A DNA stretch of 64,000 nt from JAHCHG01 sp041394845 (GCA_041394845.1 JAWKHL010000007.1:124001-188000); one strand, 5' to 3'. Positions 18,219 through 28,612 are shown, numbered from the stretch's first letter. Numbers and translations: made by a program. The notes: generated from the letters alone by a model not told the origin.

Positions 18219-19283
18219 TTATTCGTCCGCCTCTTCGGCCGCCGAAGCCTTCGCTTCCTTGGCCTGTTCCTTGATCAGTCCGAGGGCAACTTTGACGTCG
18301 CGTTCGATCCTTTCATAAAGTTCGCTCTCTTCGCCCAGAAGATTTTTGACGTTCTCGCGTCCCTGTCCGAGCCGTTCTTCGCCGTAAGAGAACCACGCCC
18401 CGCTTTTGTCGATGACGCCGTTGGCAACGCCCAGATCGAGCAGATCGCCTTCGCGGGAGATGCCCCGGCCGTACATGATGTCGAATTCGCATTCGTGGAA
18501 CGGCGGCGCGACCTTGTTCTTGACGACTTTGACGCGGGTCCGGTTGCCGACCATCTTATCGCCTTCTTTGATCGCTCCGATGCGGCGGATGTCGATCCTG
18601 ACCGAGGCGTAGAACTTGAGCGCTTTGCCGCCGGTGGTTGTCTCGGGCGAGCCGAAAAAGACGCCGATCTTTTCGCGCAGTTGATTGATAAAGATAAAGG
18701 TCGTCCGCGAACTGGAGATGATCCCCGCCAGTTTCCTTAATGCCTGAGACATCAGGCGCGCCTGCAGACCCATGTGCGAGTCGCCCATTTCGCCGTCCAG
18801 TTCGGCCCGCGGCACCAGCGCCGCCACCGAATCGACGACGATCACATCGACGCTGTTCGAACGGACCAGGGTTTCGGCGATCTCCAGCGCCTGTTCGCCC
18901 GAATCGGGTTGTGAGATCAGCAGGTCGTCGATATTGACGCCCAGGTTTTCGGCGTATTCCGGGTCCATCGCATGCTCGGCGTCGATGTAGGCCGCTATAC
19001 CGCCGCCTTTTTGCGCCTGCGCGACGACCTGTAGCGCCAGCGTGGTTTTTCCTGAACTCTCCGGTCCGAAGACCTCGATGATCCGGCCGCGCGGCATTCC
19101 CCCGACGCCGATCGCCGCATCCAAACTCAAACAATTGGTCGAGATCGCTCCGACCAGCTCCTGCGGGCGTTCGCCCAGACGCATGATCGCTCCCTTGCCG
19201 AATTTCTTTTCGATCTGCGAAACCGCAGATTCTATCGCTTTTCCTTTTGGTTCTGTTGCCATTTTTGTTGCTTCTCCAGCCAT
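18219..19283 (-). CDS. recA: recombinase RecA
   Basis: 354 residues, full length. ATP-dependent strand exchange and LexA co-protease. Walker A GPESSGKT is at residues 73-80, Walker B in VDVIVVDSVAAL, and FINQLREKIGV and the KVVKNKVAPPF loop are intact. The C-terminus is acidic as usual. The start at 19283 is preceded by AAAGGGAG; a second ATG 21 nt on (MATEPKGK) is also plausible. The promoter and a palindromic operator candidate lie 45-100 bp upstream. Confidence 0.97.
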   Translation of the reverse strand: MAGEATKMATEPKGKAIESAVSQIEKKFGKGAIMRLGERPQELVGAISTNCLSLDAAIGVGGMPRGRIIEVFGPESSGKTTLALQVVAQAQKGGGIAAYIDAEHAMDPEYAENLGVNIDDLLISQPDSGEQALEIAETLVRSNSVDVIVVDSVAALVPRAELDGEMGDSHMGLQARLMSQALRKLAGIISSSRTTFIFINQLREKIGVFFGSPETTTGGKALKFYASVRIDIRRIGAIKEGDKMVGNRTRVKVVKNKVAPPFHECEFDIMYGRGISREGDLLDLGVANGVIDKSGAWFSYGEERLGQGRENVKNLLGEESELYERIERDVKVALGLIKEQAKEAKASAAEEADE

Positions 19284-19328
19284 TTGAATTTACTCCCTTT
19301 TTAAGAATTTATCTTCAAGACAATGAGG

Positions 19329-19357
19329 ATTGTAGCACAAAAGAGAGCATTTGTGAA
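19329..19357 (-). promoter_or_regulatory. recA promoter
   Basis: On the minus strand, TTCACA (19352-19357) and TACAAT (19329-19334) are separated by 17 bp, about 45 bp before the recA start. Confidence 0.65.
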
Positions 19358-19360
19358 ATG

Positions 19361-19380
19361 GTGTTTCATATGTGAAACAC
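19361..19380. promoter_or_regulatory. candidate SOS operator of recA
   Basis: The palindrome GTGTTTCA-TATG-TGAAACAC sits 3 bp upstream of the recA -35 box. Two 8-bp arms with a 4-bp spacer resemble in layout the Gram-positive LexA box (GAAC-N4-GTTC) but not the E. coli CTGT-N8-ACAG. The role is inferred from position. Confidence 0.5.
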
Positions 19381-19474
19381 TTTTTTTTGTGATTTTGTGA
19401 AAAAAACTTTTAATTTAAGTTAGTGGAAAACGGCGATTTGTGCAAGTAGGCGGGAAAAGCGAAAAGATTTAAAA

Positions 19475-19506
19475 GTGAAAAGGTGGAAAGGTGAAAAGGT
19501 GAAAAA
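19475..19506. repeat. tandem octamer GTGAAAAG x4
   Basis: Four copies of GTGAAAAG/GTGGAAAG with 8-bp period, the only tandem array in the window whose period is not 7. A partial inverted match (TTTTTCACATTTAAACTTTT, 19582-19601) lies about 75 bp on. Intergenic between recA and cydB. Confidence 0.75.
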
Positions 19507-19606
19507 GCAGGTAAGGTTTATAAGGTGAAAAAGATGATTTCCTGACCGTCAGCCGATTCGCTTCACTTTGAGCGACGGTTCTTTTTCACATTTAAACTTT
19601 TCCGCC

Positions 19607-19812
19607 TTTAAATACTGTGTAAATTAAAAAAACTAGAGTTTAGTGATGGGTGATAGGTGATGGGTGATAAGTGATGGGTGAAAAGTTAAACAGATTATAT
19701 CAGGCAGTAGATCCGGATGATCAGACAATTAAGTTTTATCCCATCACCTATCACCCATCACCCATCACAAATTTAACAAAACTTCAGGTTTTTTTATTTA
19801 CAGAGTATTAAA
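19607..19812. repeat. nested hairpin element: outer inverted repeat with inner GTGATGG heptamer arrays
   Basis: The outer arms 19607-19641 and 19778-19812 form an imperfect inverted repeat of about 34 bp (TTTAAATACTGTGTAAATTA against TTTAATACTCTGTAAATAAA). Inside, 19643-19682 has five to six GTGATGG/GTGATAG units and 19738-19768 has four CCCATCA/CCTATCA units in opposite orientation. The element ends 2 bp before the cydB stop codon. Confidence 0.85.
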
Positions 19813-19814
19813 CC

Positions 19815-20858
<1,044 letters not shown>

Positions 20859-20878
20859 TTTTTCTCTCCTCTTTCGGG

Positions 20879-22261
20879 TTAAGCGGCCTGCGGCTCGCCT
20901 TCCAAATCCGCCGGTCCTTCTTCCTCAACCGATGCGATGCCCAGTTCCTCGGCCCCTTTTTCGATCCGCCGGATCATCAGAAAAATGTAGAGCAGCGACA
21001 AAACCGTGTACATTCCCAGAAAACCGAGCAGGGTGAACATCACGTTGCCCGAAGAGACCATCGGCGAAAATCCCTCTTCGGTCCGGAAAAGGCCGTAAAT
21101 CAGCCACGGCTGGCGACCGATTTCGGCGACCATCCATCCGGCCGTGTTGGCGATAAAGGGAAAGGGGAAGCTGAGCAAAATGATCCACATCAGCCAGTTG
21201 GCCTTGAAAAGCCAGCCGCGCCAGAGGGCGAACGCCGCCAACAGGGTGATCGCAATGAAGATGGTCCCGAGGCCGACCATGATGTGAAAGCTGTAATAGA
21301 GCAGGGGGATGTTGTCGGGATGCTGATCCTCCGGAAATGCGTCGAGGCCTTTGACCTCCGCCTTCCAGTGCTGGTAGGTGATGAAACTCAGCGCGTTGGG
21401 AACATGGATGGCGTTGTCAAGTTGCCGTTTTTCCATATCGGGCTGACCGATCAGCGCGATCGGGGCGCCCTGTTCGGTCTTAAAGAGCCCTTCCATCGCG
21501 GCCAGCGTAACCGGCTGATGTTGAGCGACCATCCGGCCGTGGAGGTCGCCCGAGGGAAACATCATCCAGATGCTTCCCGCACAGGCGGCCACGACTCCGG
21601 TGCGCAGAAAGAGTTTTCCGTATTCGATCTGTTTTTTGGACAGAACGTAAAACGCTCCGACCGCCGCGACGGCAAAGGCTCCGACCACAAACGCTCCGCC
21701 CATATTGTGAAGATACTGGACGATCGCCCATTTGTTGAAAAGCAGGGCGGTGAAACTGGTCAACTGAACGGCGCCGTTCGGGCCGATCTCGTAGCCGACC
21801 GGATACTGCATCCAGGCGTCGGTGGCGACGATGAAATAACCCGAAAGCCAGGTGCCGATAAAGATCATCACGGCCGAGAACCAGTGAAACCTCTGCCCGA
21901 GGCGTTTTTCGCCGAACAGGAACAGACCGATAAAGGCCGATTCGAGAAAGAACGAGAACACCCCTTCCATCGCCAGCGTTTGCCCGATGACTCCGCCGGC
22001 GAAGCGGGAAAATGCGGCCCAGTTGGTGCCGAACTGAAATTCCAGAGGAATGCCCGTGACGACTCCGAACAAAAAGGAAATGCCGAAGATCTTGCCCCAA
22101 AAACGGGCGGCTTCGTTATATTTTTCGTCTCCTCGCCAGAGTGCCATCGTTTTAAAGTAAACGATCAGCGGCGCCAGTCCCATCGTCAGCATCGGAAATA
22201 AATAGTGGTAGGTTACGGTAAAGGCGAATTGCAACCGATGTACGGTTTCTGCGTCGTTCAT
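20879..22261 (-). CDS. cydA: cytochrome bd ubiquinol oxidase subunit I
   Basis: 460 residues, shorter than the E. coli protein, so it is of the short Q-loop type. His19 (haem b595 ligand position), the second haem His in YLHNMGGAFVVG and the EIGRQPWLIYG quinol-site segment are present. It is an integral membrane protein carrying haems b558, b595 and d. First gene of the cydAB operon; the upstream 270 bp to the next gene holds no recognised feature. Confidence 0.96.
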   Translation of the reverse strand: MNDAETVHRLQFAFTVTYHYLFPMLTMGLAPLIVYFKTMALWRGDEKYNEAARFWGKIFGISFLFGVVTGIPLEFQFGTNWAAFSRFAGGVIGQTLAMEGVFSFFLESAFIGLFLFGEKRLGQRFHWFSAVMIFIGTWLSGYFIVATDAWMQYPVGYEIGPNGAVQLTSFTALLFNKWAIVQYLHNMGGAFVVGAFAVAAVGAFYVLSKKQIEYGKLFLRTGVVAACAGSIWMMFPSGDLHGRMVAQHQPVTLAAMEGLFKTEQGAPIALIGQPDMEKRQLDNAIHVPNALSFITYQHWKAEVKGLDAFPEDQHPDNIPLLYYSFHIMVGLGTIFIAITLLAAFALWRGWLFKANWLMWIILLSFPFPFIANTAGWMVAEIGRQPWLIYGLFRTEEGFSPMVSSGNVMFTLLGFLGMYTVLSLLYIFLMIRRIEKGAEELGIASVEEEGPADLEGEPQAA

Positions 22262-22538
22262 AAGTAAAAGTCGTTTCCTTCGTCGGTTGTGAGCCGGAAA
22301 AAAATTCTACTCTCGCGAAAAATCTTGATCAATCGGATTGCCTTCAGCACGATGGGAGAAATTTTGTCCGACAACTAGAAAATACCGTCGAAATTCAGCC
22401 TTGATTTGTTCGATTTTCAAAAAAAATTCGGTTTGAATTTTTTAGTGCGTGAGATGAAATTATCATTTATGGAAAGAGCAGGCAAGTTTTCCGGCTCGCC
22501 GCATCGGTTAAATTTCGGGGCGAGCCGGAAGGAAAAAA

Positions 22539-23183
22539 TCAACCGTCCAGCCCCCATTCCGTCCCGTCGATCCGTCCGAGAAGTTGCAGGCTCCCGCCCT
22601 CATCTCCGTAAAAAGCGCGGATCAGCCACACCAGCCCGTCCGAAGTCTTTTTCGTCCATTGCATATCGTAGATGTGATATTCGTCGCCCTCTTTGTAAAT
22701 GTCCTCCGGTTTCGGCTGACCGTAGGTTTTGACGACGCGGCTTTTCAGGTCGAAGTCTTTCTTAAAGGCAATGTACATGGCGTAAACAAAGCCTTTGCCG
22801 GGGATTTTTCCGACGTCGAGCCGATCGACCTCGATCTCGTAATCTTCGCCCAGATCGTCTTTCTTTTTGATGGTCTCTTTGTGAAGGATCGCTTTTTTGT
22901 CGTCCTGTGAAAGCCCGTAAATCCTGACGGTCAGATTCGTCAGATCGCCTTTTTCGAACGGAACCGACAGCTCCAGCCAGTCGAAACGGGTGTCGCCGAC
23001 CTCGGCGTTGCTGAGGTCGAGGCGTTTCGAGAGTTCGGCCAGAGGCATTCCCAGATAAACCCGGCCGAGTTCGGCGGGGAGCAGTTTTTTCTGCGCCGCG
23101 TAATTGTATTTCGGTTTTTTCTGGGCGGAGATGACGGAAAACGACAGCAACAGTAAAAGCGGAATCAGAACAAATTTTTTCAT
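22539..23183 (-). CDS. secreted protein of unknown function
   Basis: 214 residues with a signal peptide (MKKFVLIPLLLLLSFSVISA then Q). The mature part is rich in Lys, Asp and Tyr with alternating strands; a segment GRVYLGMPLAELSKRL is reminiscent of the small periplasmic proteins that start with a G-x-x-LGM-x-x-xE motif. No catalytic motif recognised. Monocistronic between cydA and the large TPR gene. Confidence 0.65.
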   Translation of the reverse strand: MKKFVLIPLLLLLSFSVISAQKKPKYNYAAQKKLLPAELGRVYLGMPLAELSKRLDLSNAEVGDTRFDWLELSVPFEKGDLTNLTVRIYGLSQDDKKAILHKETIKKKDDLGEDYEIEVDRLDVGKIPGKGFVYAMYIAFKKDFDLKSRVVKTYGQPKPEDIYKEGDEYHIYDMQWTKKTSDGLVWLIRAFYGDEGGSLQLLGRIDGTEWGLDG

Positions 23184-23365
23184 ATCAACAAAGCGTGATT
23201 GCCTCAGATTTTTTTTGGGCGATGGATTCTTAAACCGACTTCGGCCGCAGGTTTCGGATCAAAACCGATTAATTCGCCGACCGAAGTTTATTTTAGTTGA
23301 TCTTCCGGCGATCCGAGTTGGCCGACCCGGACGGCCGCTAACTCCGACAGGCGATTTTCAATTTG

Positions 23366-25552
23366 CTAATTTCCCGGTTCGCCTTCGAGTTCCTGAATTT
23401 TCGACGCGGCCAGTTTGCCGTCGGGCGAGACGGCCGGAACAACCTTTTTGATCGACTTGTAGATGACGAGCGCGTCGGCGCGTCTTTCGGGTTTTTTGGA
23501 ATATTCCTCGGCCAGACCGAACGCGTCGCGCATGAAGTTGTTGGTCACATCGAGCCATTTTTGTTTCTCGGTTTGAGTGGCCGCAGAGTAAAACTTCTGC
23601 GCCAGAACTTCGATGGTGGCGGCGACCAGTTGGGCGGCCTCCTTGTGTTTGTTTTCCTGATAATAAACCTTGATCTTGTTGACGCGGGCATCGTAGCTGC
23701 CTGGGATCCGGTCGTAATACTCGTGCGCTTTGGCGTAGTTTTTTTCGATGAAATAGATGTTGCCGAGCAGGTAGATGGCGTTGGTCTCGTAATAATCGGT
23801 GATCCCTTCGAGCGACGGGAGTTTCTCCAAAAGCTTTTTGGCCGATTCATTCTGTTTGGCCTCGGCCAGCGCTTTGGCGATCTCGAAAACCTGCGAAGCC
23901 TTCGTTGCGGCCGGGAGGGTCGAGTCGAAGATTTTTTCGGCTTTGGCTTCCGCCTCGGCGTAGCGTTTGGCGGCCAGATCATCTTTCGCCAGCTGATAAT
24001 CGGTTTTCGCCGTTGGTTTAGATTTCTCCGCGCACGGGCTGCTGACGGCGGCGCCGTATTCGGCCGATTTTTTCTCATCGGCCGTCGCCAGATCCATTTT
24101 GTTCTGTTTGCAATAAATGATCGCCCGGGCGCGGTAGGCCCCTCCGTATTTGGAGTTGAGTTCGATCGCTTTGTTGAGACTGACGAGCGATTGAGCGTAA
24201 TCCTTCCGGTTGTAATAATAGGCGCCGAGGTTATAGTGGGCGACATATTGTTTCGGGTTCAGTTCGATCGCCTTCTGATAATCGGCGAAGGCTTTATCCG
24301 TCTGTTTCAGACGATCGTAGGCCGCCCCGCGATCCACGTAACGATCGGCGTTGTTCGGTTCGAGTTCGACGAGTTTGACGTAATCCCTGAGCGCTTCGTC
24401 CATTTTGCCGAGTTTTGTCAGAGCGTCGCCGCGCTCCTTGTAGGCGTTGACGTATTTGTCGTCGAGTTCGATCGCTTGGCTGAAATTCTCGATCGCTTTT
24501 TGGTAGTTTTTCTGGTCGCGATAATTGATGCCGATATTATAATGGGGGGCCACATATTTGGGGTCGATCTCAAGCGCTTTTTCGAATTTGGCGATCGCTT
24601 CGGCGTATTTTTTCTGTTTGTGCAGAACGTTGCCGAGATTGTTGTAGGCCCAGACGAATTTCGGGTCGATCTCGATCGCTTTGGTCAGGTCTTTGGTCGC
24701 CTCGTCAAATTTTTCCTGCTCGTAGAAAGCGTTGCCGCGGTTGCGGTAGAACATCGCCGTTTTAGGCTCGATCCCGATCGCCGTCGTATAGTCTTTGATC
24801 GCCTCGGCGTATTTGTTCTGCCGTTCGTAAATGTAACCCCGGTTGTTGTAAGCCCAGGCGTATTTGGGATCGAGCGCGACTGCTTTGGTGTAATCATTGA
24901 TCGCTTCCGGAAACTTGTCCAGCTTCTCAAAGGCGAGACCTCGATCGACATGGGCGCGGACGGACTGCGGGTCAAGTTCGATCAGTTTCGTGTAATCGTT
25001 GACGGCCTCCGCATATTTTCGCAGGTTCCGGTAGGCGTCGCCGCGTTTGTCATAGGCGCCGGCATGATTCGGGTTGAGGGCGATGGTCTGCGTAAAGTCT
25101 TTGATCGCCGCCTGATCGTCGCGCGTGATCAGATAGACGCCGCCCCTTGCAAAGTAAAATTGGTCGCGGGGATCGATCCCGATCGCCGACGAATAATCGG
25201 CGATCGCCTGAGTGTGTTTTTTCAAACGGAAGTAGGCATCGGCGCGAACACCGTACGACAATGCGTCTTTCGGGTTTGAGGCGATCGCCCTGGTCGTGTC
25301 GGTGATCGCCGCGTCATAATTTTCCAGCAAAAAATGGGCTGCGCCCCGGCCGCGCAAACAAACGCCGGCATTGGCGTTTAGGCGGATACATTCGTCGAAC
25401 GATCTGATCGCCGCGTCATACTGCTTTTGTTTTAATTGATCGTAACCGAGTTTGTTCCAACCGTCGGCCGTCGTCGGCGTCTGGGCGGAAGCGACTCCGG
25501 CCGTCAGAAGTAAAATCGAACTTAAAATTATCAGCGTTTTGAATAAACTCAT
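23366..25552 (-). CDS. secreted TPR-repeat protein
   Basis: 728 residues with signal peptide ending GVASAQ. About fourteen tetratricopeptide repeats follow with the typical W/Y-x-x-L-G/A-Y and ALDPK/ELNPK ends, up to about residue 480. The remaining 250 residues form a less regular helical region. TPR arrays mount protein complexes; here it acts in the periplasm or at the outer membrane. It is followed by other secreted proteins on the same strand but separated by over 150 bp, so probably transcribed alone. Confidence 0.85.
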   Translation of the reverse strand: MSLFKTLIILSSILLLTAGVASAQTPTTADGWNKLGYDQLKQKQYDAAIRSFDECIRLNANAGVCLRGRGAAHFLLENYDAAITDTTRAIASNPKDALSYGVRADAYFRLKKHTQAIADYSSAIGIDPRDQFYFARGGVYLITRDDQAAIKDFTQTIALNPNHAGAYDKRGDAYRNLRKYAEAVNDYTKLIELDPQSVRAHVDRGLAFEKLDKFPEAINDYTKAVALDPKYAWAYNNRGYIYERQNKYAEAIKDYTTAIGIEPKTAMFYRNRGNAFYEQEKFDEATKDLTKAIEIDPKFVWAYNNLGNVLHKQKKYAEAIAKFEKALEIDPKYVAPHYNIGINYRDQKNYQKAIENFSQAIELDDKYVNAYKERGDALTKLGKMDEALRDYVKLVELEPNNADRYVDRGAAYDRLKQTDKAFADYQKAIELNPKQYVAHYNLGAYYYNRKDYAQSLVSLNKAIELNSKYGGAYRARAIIYCKQNKMDLATADEKKSAEYGAAVSSPCAEKSKPTAKTDYQLAKDDLAAKRYAEAEAKAEKIFDSTLPAATKASQVFEIAKALAEAKQNESAKKLLEKLPSLEGITDYYETNAIYLLGNIYFIEKNYAKAHEYYDRIPGSYDARVNKIKVYYQENKHKEAAQLVAATIEVLAQKFYSAATQTEKQKWLDVTNNFMRDAFGLAEEYSKKPERRADALVIYKSIKKVVPAVSPDGKLAASKIQELEGEPGN

Positions 25553-25835
25553 TTTTCTTTTTCGGTTAGATGTTTTCCGCTCTCGAAATTCAGTTGGGTT
25601 TTTTTGGAGGTCTGAAATTTGAGATCCGGGATCAATACTGTTAAAAAGATCGGGAAAGGTGCTTTGTAAATTTTTAACCGTAAATTATTAATTATTTCGG
25701 AAATAGAGCCTTTTGTTATCCGAACCAAATTCAAGCAAATGGGGAAAACCCTTTACCCCTTTTCATTATACATCGCAGAAAAACCGGCAAGATGGGGTCA
25801 AAAAAAGTTTAAAAGTTTAAACTTTTCCACCTTAT

Positions 25836-26081
25836 TTACTTTTTTTCCTGCGCTTCCAGCTTTTTGGCGGTCGCCTCGTCGGCCAGAGCGGATTTGAGCC
25901 TTGGCATTTTCCGGCAGACTCTGGCCCGTCCGGCGTAAGCGGAGGCGAGTTTCGCCCGTCCGGTTTTCCGAACGTTCCGGCCTTGACGTAGGTGATGGTG
26001 TCGTCGGCGATATTCCCCAACTGGGCGTTAATGTTCAGGGTGAAACCTGTTATCAGAATGGTTAACAAAAGTTTTTTTCAT
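25836..26081 (-). pseudogene. frameshifted gene for a small secreted protein
   Basis: An ATG at 26081 with a GGAAAAA ribosome site begins ATG followed by seven A. With six A the product would read MKKLLLTILITGFTLNINAQ, a perfect signal peptide; with seven the frame is lost. A second shift is needed near GKPDG to reach the C-terminal frame SALADEATAKKLEAQEKK that ends at 25836. The two lesions indicate decay, unless they are sequencing errors in homopolymers. The intact form would be about 80 residues. Confidence 0.55.
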
Positions 26082-26171
26082 AATTTTTCCTTTGAAAAAA
26101 TCGCAGAATTTAGCCGAAAATCGGTCCAAACAATCAGAGAGCATTTATTTTCCTGAAAAAGATTTTTATTG

Positions 26172-26966
26172 CTAAAGCCTTTTGATCTTTTTCGTGTTCG
26201 CTTCGAAAGGTTCCCAGTTCGGACATTTCATATCGCTGCCGGTGCCCGTTACAACATAGCCCTGCGGGATCGGAGAATTCGAACAGACGATCTCCGTCTC
26301 TCTCGGTCGGCGGATCGTAAAAGTGTTCTTTTCGAAGGCCTCCCAATTCGGACAGCCCATATCTTCGCCGGTCGAAACGATCACGAAACCGCGCGGTATT
26401 TTCTGCCCCCCGCAGATGACCGTCGGTTTCTGGGGATCGGGCCGGCGAATCGCATAGGTGTTTTTCTTGAACGCGCTCCAGTTCGGACATTTCTGATCGG
26501 ACCCGGCTTTGACGATCAGGAAACCGCGCGGGATCGGCTGATCGGCGCAAACCACCACCGGTTGGCCGTCGCCTTCCGAAAATCCGCGTTCGACTCTCGC
26601 CCCGGCGATCGCTTCCTCGGTCAGCGTGATGTGGCGCGGCTGGGCGTCCGGATAATAGATCGCCAGAGCATTTTCTTTCGGATCTGTAACGAGAAAAGGA
26701 ACTCCCATGGGCGTTTCGATGGCGCGGCTTTTCTTGGTCGGCAGTTCGATATGAAAAACGCGTCTGCCGCGTTCGTCAAGGCGAAAGATTTTGACCGGAT
26801 AATCGAGGTCATTTTCAAATTCGATGACGGTCGGGAAATCGATCCCGATCGTTTTGGCGTCCTTATATTCCTCGGCCGGATGCAGTTCCTGAGCGCGGAC
26901 GGAAATGACGTTTCCCATCAGGATCAAAACCAAAGTCAAAATCGTGATGCAGAATGGGTTTTTCAT
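26172..26966 (-). CDS. secreted protein: VHL-beta-like domain plus three CPNW repeats
   Basis: 264 residues with a signal peptide (ITILTLVLILMGNVISVRAQ). Residues about 40-110 (VIEFENDLDYPVKIFRLDERG to GVPFLVTD) resemble the VHL beta domain, a small beta-sandwich seen in secreted bacterial proteins. The C-terminal 120 residues are three copies of a unit P-I-P-x-G-F-x-I-V...C-P-N-W-x-x-F-x-x-N-T-x-x-I-R-R, each with two Cys that may form a disulfide. GAGG before ATG 26966 sets the start. The ligand is unknown. Confidence 0.7.
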   Translation of the reverse strand: MKNPFCITILTLVLILMGNVISVRAQELHPAEEYKDAKTIGIDFPTVIEFENDLDYPVKIFRLDERGRRVFHIELPTKKSRAIETPMGVPFLVTDPKENALAIYYPDAQPRHITLTEEAIAGARVERGFSEGDGQPVVVCADQPIPRGFLIVKAGSDQKCPNWSAFKKNTYAIRRPDPQKPTVICGGQKIPRGFVIVSTGEDMGCPNWEAFEKNTFTIRRPRETEIVCSNSPIPQGYVVTGTGSDMKCPNWEPFEANTKKIKRL

Positions 26967-26978
26967 AGTTTTTTTCCT

Positions 26979-26999
26979 CAATCCAAAATCCGAAATCTA
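26979..26999. repeat. short heptamer array, AAATCCR family
   Basis: Three units (CAATCCA, AAATCCG, AAATCTA) in the gap between two minus-strand genes. The last unit contributes the stop codon of the 26997-28376 gene. Confidence 0.6.
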
Positions 27000-28376
27000 C
27001 TCGCATCCCTTGGTAAGGGTCGCCCCCAGCTTGATCGCCTGTTCCTGATCGCGGATGGCCGAGATGATCAAGCCCTGTTTGCAGAAGATGCGCGAACGCA
27101 TGATGAAAGAATTGGTGTGATTTGAATTGAGCCGGATCGCCTCGGTAAAATCGGCCGCCGCCCGGTCGTAGTTAAACAGGTTGTATTGGGCCAGCCCGCG
27201 ATTGTAAAAGGTTTTGTAACTGGTTTTGTCGAGCGCGATGCTCCGGTCGAAATCGGCCGAGGCGGACATATAGATCTTTTTGTTAAGATAAAGCGTTCCC
27301 CGATTGTAATAGGCTTGCGACAAGCTGGTTTTGAGCATGATGGCCGTGTCGTAATCGCCGATCGCCTTGTCGGTTTCGCCGATCCGGGTGTAGGACAGCG
27401 CCCGGTAAAAATAGATCAGACCGTTTTGCGGGTCGAGCCGCAGGGCCTCGGTAAACTCGCTGATCGCCCGGCGGTCATCGCCTTTTTCGGCCAAACTCTT
27501 TCCGCTTTCAAAGATCGTCGCGGCGCTTCGCGCCGGGGCTTGCGGAAGGGGCGCGGGCGCGGGTTGGGCTCGCGGCGGCGGCGGGGTCGTATTGGCCGAA
27601 ACGGCCGCGTCGGCGAAACTCAACGTCGAGAAAAGGGTTTCCCGGATCAATTCGCCCACCTGGGTTTTTTCGGCCGCCGTGAATTTGGTTTTCGCGGAAA
27701 AGGCCGACAGTTTTTTGATATTGGCCAGCAAAACCGCCGAGGTTCCAGCCGGGGCGTCGGCGACGGTTTTATCGAGTCGGCCCAGACCTTCGGCGATGTT
27801 TTGATCGAATTTCGGATAATTGGGGAATTGATACCAGATGGTGACGTTTCCGGCCAGTTCGCCGAGCCCGGCTCCGAGATCGTATTTCCATTCGGCGACC
27901 CGATCGATCTTGACGTCCAGTTTGTCGGAGAACAGATCGGCCAGACCGGAATATTTGCCGCCGTATTTCTGGACGACGTATTTCTGAATGGCATTTTTCT
28001 CTTCGACCGGCACGTCGCGCCAATCGGTCGGACTGGTGGGGCGGGCTTCGATCGCCTTGAGGGTCGGGCCGAGTTCGTCGTCATAAAAGCTGAGAGCGAT
28101 CCGGCTGAAAGAGAGGTGCGCCGCCTCGATCTTGCCGACGTTGAGTCTGGTGATGGCCAGCGCCTTCCAGCCGTAAAAGCCAATCACAAAAGGCTCCATC
28201 GCTTTTTGCCGGGCGGCATTTCCCGGGGCGGCATCGAACAGATTGAGAACTTTTTTGGCGAAATTGCCCGAACCGTCATTGACCGGCTGGTCGAGTTTGA
28301 CCATCTTTTGGGCGAAGCCGTTGACGGCCAGTGAAATCAGTATCAACAACGAAATTGAAATTTTTGTAATCTTCAT
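26997..28376 (-). CDS. secreted protein with C-terminal TPR repeats
   Basis: About 459 residues. Signal peptide ends AVNGFAQ. An N-terminal helical region of 240 residues is of unknown type, then a Pro/Ala linker (TTPPPPRAQPAPAPLPQAPA), then about five TPRs (ESGKSLAEKGDDRRAISEFT onward). GAGAAG ahead of ATG 28376 is preferred over the earlier in-frame ATG at 28388. The stop codon lies in a heptamer repeat. Probably a periplasmic scaffold. No enzymatic motif. Confidence 0.75.
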   Translation of the reverse strand: MKITKISISLLILISLAVNGFAQKMVKLDQPVNDGSGNFAKKVLNLFDAAPGNAARQKAMEPFVIGFYGWKALAITRLNVGKIEAAHLSFSRIALSFYDDELGPTLKAIEARPTSPTDWRDVPVEEKNAIQKYVVQKYGGKYSGLADLFSDKLDVKIDRVAEWKYDLGAGLGELAGNVTIWYQFPNYPKFDQNIAEGLGRLDKTVADAPAGTSAVLLANIKKLSAFSAKTKFTAAEKTQVGELIRETLFSTLSFADAAVSANTTPPPPRAQPAPAPLPQAPARSAATIFESGKSLAEKGDDRRAISEFTEALRLDPQNGLIYFYRALSYTRIGETDKAIGDYDTAIMLKTSLSQAYYNRGTLYLNKKIYMSASADFDRSIALDKTSYKTFYNRGLAQYNLFNYDRAAADFTEAIRLNSNHTNSFIMRSRIFCKQGLIISAIRDQEQAIKLGATLTKGCE

Positions 28377-28496
28377 AATTCTTCTCATCTTGAATAAAAT
28401 CTTTCCATCTGTTACCTATCGCAGAAAAACGGCAAAAAACGGGTCAAAAAAATCGGGTTTCGGTTTTCGGAACAAAAAGATTTTTATTGATTGACA

Positions 28497-28540
28497 TCAA
28501 TTGCCTCCGGCTTTAGCCGAATGAAGCCGGAGGCAATTGA
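28497..28540. repeat. REP-like hairpin
   Basis: The arms TCAATTGCCTCCGGCTT (28497-28513) and its exact complement (28524-28540) flank a 10-nt loop. The GGCTTTAGCC wording also occurs inside the 10762 element. It lies between the PQQ gene end and the TPR gene start; TCTTTTT follows, so it may also terminate transcription on the plus strand. Confidence 0.75.
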
Positions 28541-28563
28541 TCGAACGTCTTTTTAACAGGTAT

Positions 28564-28612
28564 GATCTCAGACTTCGGAAATTTCGGAAAAAAACTTCTG
28601 AGATCTGAGATC
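28564..28612. repeat. short inverted heptamer pair, TCTGAGA family
   Basis: GATCTCAGA (28564-28572) faces two and a half units of TCTGAGA (28597-28612). The right arm touches the stop codon of the PQQ-propeller gene (28613). Confidence 0.55.
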
